Of a stretch of DNA of 9,582 nt, positions 6,121 to 9,582 are shown in pieces. Where the stretch lies: positions 1 to 9,582 of the forward strand of contig JAQXSU010000096.1 in assembly GCA_029219125.1 (NCBI GenBank), read 5' to 3'. Made by a program: the position numbers and the translations under genes. Each line of letters starts with the position of its first letter. Position 1 is the first letter of the stretch. The notes under the pieces are model-generated. The model was not told the DNA's origin, did no database searches, and saw only the letters and a list, made by a program, of their open reading frames with translations. The stretch comes from Bacillota bacterium (lineage in GTDB: Bacteria > Bacillota > Clostridia > Peptostreptococcales > Anaerovoracaceae).

Positions 6121-7614
6121 ATGCTAGACAATTTCGCAAACTGGTTAAATGGGTATTTGTGGGCACCGGCATTGGTATACCTTGCCATTGCCGTGGGATT
6201 GATCTTATCCATCAGCCTGAAGTTTCCACAGTTCAGACTGATCAAAGACATGGTGCATCAGTTAACGAAGGGATCCGGAAGTGACAGCGGCGTTTCTTCC
6301 TTCCAGGGATTCTGTATGGCATTGGGTGGAAGAGTCGGTACAGGCAATATTGCCGGTGTAGCCAGTGCAATCGCTGCAGGCGGTCCGGGTGCCGTGCTCT
6401 GGATGTGGGTTATCGCGCTGGTTGGTGCAGGCTCTGCCTTTAGTGAATCGGCACTGGCACAGGTCTATAAGACGAAAGCCGCCGGTGAGTACAGAGGCGG
6501 TCCGGCCTACTATATCGAAAAAGGATTAAAATGTAAGCCACTTGCAATCATTTTCGCACTGGCTACCATTCTGGCCATGACCATTACCGGTCCTACCGTG
6601 CAGGCAAATGCCATTGCAACGGCATTTAAGGGAATCAATATAGATGTCAGCCCGATGGTTGTAGGTATCGTTGTATTCGTTCTCTTCCTCGCAGTTACTC
6701 TGGGCGGCCTGAAGCGGATCGGAACCTTTGCAAGCTATGTTGTTCCGGTGATGTCTGGAATTTACCTGATTCTCGCAGTGGTGATTCTGGTGGTAAATGC
6801 AAGCAATATCGGGCCGATGTTCGCACTGATTTTTAAATGTGCGTTCAACATGGAAGCTGCGTTCGGCGGTGTATTCGGTACCTGCGTCATGATGGGTGTA
6901 AAGAGAGGTATCTACTCCAACGAAGCTGGATGGGGTTCCGGCGCACATGCAGCTGCAACAGCGGAAGTATCCCATCCTGCGAAACAGGGTCTGGCACAGT
7001 CCTTCTCTGTGTATGTAGATACATTACTGGTATGTACTGCAACCGCACTTATGATTTTATCCACTGGCTGCTACAATGTAACCACTGCAGACGGCGTATC
7101 TGTATTTGAAGGTCTGGCAGGTGTGGAAGCTGGTCCTGGATTTGTACAGGCTGCCATAGACGGTCTGCTTCCGGGATTCGGTGCTCCGTTTATTACCGTT
7201 GCAATGTTCTTCTTCGCATTTACAACGCTGCTTTCTTTCGCAGTCTATGCCGATGCAAATGTGCAGTATATTCTCAGCACCACCTCTGACAAAGCAAAGA
7301 AATATGCATATATTGGAGTTTGTATCGTCATTGCGGTACTGGCACTGTTTGCTTCCATGAAGGATATGACAACGGCATGGAACTATGCAGACGTTGGTGT
7401 AGGACTGATGTGCTGGTTGAACCTGCCGGTACTGGCAATTATGGCTCCAAAGTCCATTAAAATTCTGAAGGACTATGAGGAACAGAAGAAGAAAGGTCTT
7501 GACCCGGTATTCGTACCGGAGGATATCGGATTTGACAACTGCGAATTATGGAATGAAATCGTGGAAGAAAAATACGCGGATCTGCTGGAAGCGAAACGTA
7601 AAATTGAGGGATAA
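6121..7614 (+). CDS. AGCS-family sodium:amino acid symporter (alanine/glutamine type)
   Basis: This 497-residue polytopic inner-membrane carrier belongs to the alanine/glycine:cation symporter family (TC 2.A.25), which imports small neutral amino acids or glutamine with Na+ or H+. The signature region is GGRVGTGNIAGVASAI followed by AAGGPGAVLWMWVIAL (about 69-100). SAFSESALAQVYKTK and YRGGPAYYIEKG are also typical of the AlsT/GlnT branch. Later family blocks are GVKRGIYSNEAGWGSGAHAA and AFTTLLSFAVYADANVQYI. About ten to eleven hydrophobic helices and the usual length indicate an intact protein. ATG 6121 is preferred because AAAGGAG (6107-6113) lies 7 nt upstream. The in-frame TTG at 6046 would lie upstream of the promoter's start point. 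Proximity to GlnK/GlnL homologues suggests glutamine as substrate and induction by the GlnL-like protein, but alanine or glycine cannot be excluded. Confidence 0.92.
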   Translation: MLDNFANWLNGYLWAPALVYLAIAVGLILSISLKFPQFRLIKDMVHQLTKGSGSDSGVSSFQGFCMALGGRVGTGNIAGVASAIAAGGPGAVLWMWVIALVGAGSAFSESALAQVYKTKAAGEYRGGPAYYIEKGLKCKPLAIIFALATILAMTITGPTVQANAIATAFKGINIDVSPMVVGIVVFVLFLAVTLGGLKRIGTFASYVVPVMSGIYLILAVVILVVNASNIGPMFALIFKCAFNMEAAFGGVFGTCVMMGVKRGIYSNEAGWGSGAHAAATAEVSHPAKQGLAQSFSVYVDTLLVCTATALMILSTGCYNVTTADGVSVFEGLAGVEAGPGFVQAAIDGLLPGFGAPFITVAMFFFAFTTLLSFAVYADANVQYILSTTSDKAKKYAYIGVCIVIAVLALFASMKDMTTAWNYADVGVGLMCWLNLPVLAIMAPKSIKILKDYEEQKKKGLDPVFVPEDIGFDNCELWNEIVEEKYADLLEAKRKIEG

Positions 7615-7632
7615 CAAAGGATATATATCATC

Positions 7633-7674
7633 GGAAAAGGCCCGGGATGTCAGCTGACGTCCCGGGCCTTTTCC
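7633..7674. terminator. Bidirectional terminator between convergent genes
   Basis: A 42-nt inverted repeat has 15-base arms GGAAAAGGCCCGGGA and TCCCGGGCCTTTTCC. Inside them are one T/G mismatch (a wobble pair in RNA), a GTC/GAC extension and an AGCT loop, giving about 19 pairs. The A-tract before and T-tract after the GC core let it work on both strands. It sits 18 bp past the symporter stop and 14 bp past the nadE stop on the opposite strand. Confidence 0.88.
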
Positions 7675-7688
7675 CTGGTTTTATCGTT

Positions 7689-9551
7689 TTATTTCTTCCA
7701 TTCCTTTTCCAGCTCTTCCACTTCTGCCATCCAGACTGCATTGACGGCGTCGCTCGGCATGCGCCAGTCTGCACGCGGAGACAGGGTGACGCTTCCCACC
7801 TTCGGGCCGTCCGGCAGGCAGCTGCGCTTGAACTGCTGGGCGAAGAACCGTCGATAGAAGTTCCGCAGCCAGTAGAGAAGCACTTCATCGGTGTACTTGT
7901 CCCCCAAGGCCTTGCGGGCAATCTTGAAGATCTTTTTCGGGCTGAAGCCGAACCGAAGCACATAGTAGAGATAGAAATCATGGATCTCATACGGTCCGAT
8001 GATGGATTCCGTTTCCTGCGCAATCTCACCGGATTCCTTCGTCGGGAGCAGTTCCGGACTGACCGGTGTGTCCAGAATATCCAGCAGGCAGTCCGCCAGC
8101 TTCTGCTGCCCGTCAGCCGCCGCCCGGTCTGCTTCATAGCGGACGATGTGGCGGACCAGGGTTTTCGGCACACCGGCATTGACGCCGTACATGCTCATGT
8201 GGTCCCCATTGTAGGTGGCCCAGCCCAAGGCAAGCTCGCTCAAGTCGCCGGTGCCCACCACCAACCCGGAGAGCTGGTTAGCTTTATCCATCAGTACCAG
8301 GGTACGGACTCTGGCCTGTGCATTCTCGAAGGTCACATCCAGATTTTTCGGATCCTGGTCAATATCTTTAAAGTGCTGCAGCACCGTGTCCTTAATGTTG
8401 ATTTCGCAGAAGGTGACCCCCAGCTCCTCACATAAAATCTGTGCGTTGGAGCGGGTCCGCTTGCTGGTACCGAAGCATGGCATGGTGATGGCATACACAT
8501 CGGAAGCCGGTCGTCCCAACTTCTTCATGGTATGGACTGCCACCAGCATGGCCAGACAGCTGTCCAGACCGCCGGAAATTCCGATCACTGCAGCCTTGCT
8601 GTGGGTATGTTCCATTCGCTTGGCCAGACCGGAGGACTGGATGTTCAGGATCAGCTCGCATCGTTCTGCACGTTGGGTCTGGTCCGCAGGAATAAATGGT
8701 GTCGGCGAGAATTCCCGGCGAAGGTCATTCTCCACCACGTCCAGATCGAAATAAATATCCATATAGTCGTCCTCCGCACCCGGCAGGGGTTCGAAGGTGG
8801 TATTTTTAATTCGCTCGGCAATGAGGCGCTCCACATCGATCTCAGCACTGCAGAAGCCGTCTCCGAACGGTCTGGCCTCTGCCAGAATACTGCCGTCTTC
8901 TGCAATCATGTTGGCACCGGAGAAGGTGCAGTCCGTGCTGGACTCTCCGCTGCCGGAGGTGGCATAGACATAGCCGCACAGCATTCTGGCCGACTGTCCG
9001 CCCACCAGCTCCCGGCGGTACTGGAGTTTGCCCACCACCTCATCACTGGCAGAGGCATTGACCACGATGGTGGCGCCTGCCAGGGCATGGAAGGTGCTCG
9101 GCGGCAGGGCGGCCCAAAGATCTTCACAGATTTCCACCCCTAAGACAAAGGATGGCATCTGGCTGCAGCGGAACAGCAGGTCAGTTCCGAACGGAATTTC
9201 ATACTCCAGATCCGCCAAGCTAATGAGAATGGTTTCCTCCGGCGCTGGCGTGAACCACCGCTTTTCATAGAATTCACCGTAATTCGGCAGATGGGTCTTC
9301 GGCACGATGCCCAGAATTTCTCCGCCGCTGACGACAGCAGCGCAGTTATAGAGTTTGCCTTCCACCACCAGCGGGACACCCACCACCGCAACCAGATTGA
9401 GGCCAAGACTGGCACCGGTGATCTCCACCAGGGCTTCTTCTGCGGCCTGCTGCAGGCTGGTTTGCAGGAACAGGTCGCCGCAGGTGTAAGCAGTCACCGC
9501 ATGCTGCGGGTACACGATCAGCTGGCTTCCCCGTGCATCTGCAGCCTCCAT
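7689..9551 (-). CDS. nadE: Glutamine-dependent NAD+ synthetase, N-terminus damaged
   Basis: The product is a two-domain NadE of the large Mycobacterium tuberculosis type, which amidates nicotinate adenine dinucleotide using ammonia released from glutamine. The 620 residues read from ATG 9551 compare with about 680 in that type. The N-terminal nitrilase/glutaminase domain keeps K85 (VPKTHLPNY) and the nucleophile C142 (VEICEDLW). The expected catalytic Glu in the FPEL-type motif is instead Gln16 (VYPQHAVTAYTCGDLF). The spacing Q16-K85 equals the Glu52-Lys121 spacing of the M. tuberculosis enzyme. The synthetase domain looks intact: PP-loop SGGLDS (326-331), VTFENAQARVRT, VVGTGDLSELALGW, YGVNAGVPKTL and SPRADWRMPSD. 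The ATG lacks a clear ribosome site. Just upstream an in-frame TAG (9555-9557) interrupts what still reads as homologous sequence. The gene is therefore either nonsense-mutated, restarted at this ATG as an ammonia-dependent enzyme, or affected by sequence errors near the contig edge. Confidence 0.9.
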   Translation of the reverse strand: MEAADARGSQLIVYPQHAVTAYTCGDLFLQTSLQQAAEEALVEITGASLGLNLVAVVGVPLVVEGKLYNCAAVVSGGEILGIVPKTHLPNYGEFYEKRWFTPAPEETILISLADLEYEIPFGTDLLFRCSQMPSFVLGVEICEDLWAALPPSTFHALAGATIVVNASASDEVVGKLQYRRELVGGQSARMLCGYVYATSGSGESSTDCTFSGANMIAEDGSILAEARPFGDGFCSAEIDVERLIAERIKNTTFEPLPGAEDDYMDIYFDLDVVENDLRREFSPTPFIPADQTQRAERCELILNIQSSGLAKRMEHTHSKAAVIGISGGLDSCLAMLVAVHTMKKLGRPASDVYAITMPCFGTSKRTRSNAQILCEELGVTFCEINIKDTVLQHFKDIDQDPKNLDVTFENAQARVRTLVLMDKANQLSGLVVGTGDLSELALGWATYNGDHMSMYGVNAGVPKTLVRHIVRYEADRAAADGQQKLADCLLDILDTPVSPELLPTKESGEIAQETESIIGPYEIHDFYLYYVLRFGFSPKKIFKIARKALGDKYTDEVLLYWLRNFYRRFFAQQFKRSCLPDGPKVGSVTLSPRADWRMPSDAVNAVWMAEVEELEKEWKK

Positions 9552-9582
9552 TGCCTATATAATCTTTTCTGTATTATATCTG
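9552..9582 (-). pseudogene. nadE: Upstream nadE coding remnant cut off by in-frame TAG
   Basis: Continuing the nadE frame past the ATG gives, in protein order, RYNTEKII, then TAG (9555-9557), then A-M-EAADARGSQLIVYP. Set against large NadE proteins (a Pro-x-x-Asn-x(n)-Ala-x(2)-Gly-x(2)-hydrophobic-Pro-Glu region), these residues align without a gap through the stop. The window ends here, so the true start of the gene is not visible. A TATAAT-like string on the minus strand (9573-9578) could also be read as a -10 box, but no -35 can be seen. Confidence 0.5.

Noticed and set aside
7647..8435. 262-codon plus-strand frame opposite nadE, and the similar frames at 8215-8754 and 8532-9143
   Set aside because: They are complements of conserved NadE synthetase sequence with no recognisable domain. 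They begin in or after the convergent terminator.
9555..9557. TAG reassigned to an amino acid in this organism
   Set aside because: None of the intact genes here ends in TAG, which would permit it, but the sample is tiny and TAG is rare anyway. A nonsense mutation, restart or sequence error is far simpler.

Overview
The window looks like a chromosomal segment from an anaerobic Firmicute, most likely a Clostridia or Lachnospiraceae-type organism. The grounds are strong Shine-Dalgarno sites, translationally coupled genes, a BceRS-like two-component operon of the clostridial kind, and a GlnK/GlnL-type sensor pair beside an AGCS sodium symporter, an arrangement known from Bacillus subtilis glnKL/glnT. 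The genus cannot be read from the sequence. GC content is visibly higher in the left third (to about 3830) and drops from the GlnK-like gene onward.

Layout. (1) Positions 49-916 hold the wreck of an ABC transporter operon: the first 25 or so codons of an ATPase run directly into the middle of an FtsX-type permease, which then suffers a frameshift near 710 and stops early at 914-916. (2) A probable promoter (947-975) precedes a tightly packed plus-strand series: OmpR-family response regulator (1009-1728), single-pass histidine kinase (1725-2753), ACT-less homoserine dehydrogenase (2754-3827), GlnK-like six-TM histidine kinase (3824-5164) and GlnL/YcbB-domain response regulator (5161-6006). Every junction is an ATGA overlap or a directly abutting stop/start. 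The series ends at a rho-independent terminator (6014-6047). (3) A compact control region (6034-6075) carries three TTTTRAG repeats spaced exactly 10 bp apart, merging with a promoter for an AGCS-family amino acid:sodium symporter (6121-7614). (4) A long bidirectional terminator hairpin (7633-7674) separates this from a convergent minus-strand glutamine-dependent NAD synthetase (nadE, 7689 to beyond the right edge).

How it works together. By analogy with B. subtilis, the GlnK-like kinase senses an amino acid such as glutamine and activates the GlnL-like regulator. GlnL then acts through the TTTTRAG repeats on the symporter gene. Homoserine dehydrogenase is fused by translational coupling between this nitrogen-sensing pair and an unrelated envelope-type two-component pair. 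That pair's cognate ABC transporter is destroyed, so it may be an orphan co-opted as the promoter-proximal part of the operon.

Two points deserve most attention. One is the phased GlnL-type operator that overlaps both the terminator T-tract and the -35 region. The other is the damaged 5' end of nadE: an in-frame TAG sits in homologous coding sequence, and Gln replaces the catalytic Glu of the glutaminase domain. No CRISPR array, RNA gene, IS element or phage gene was seen.
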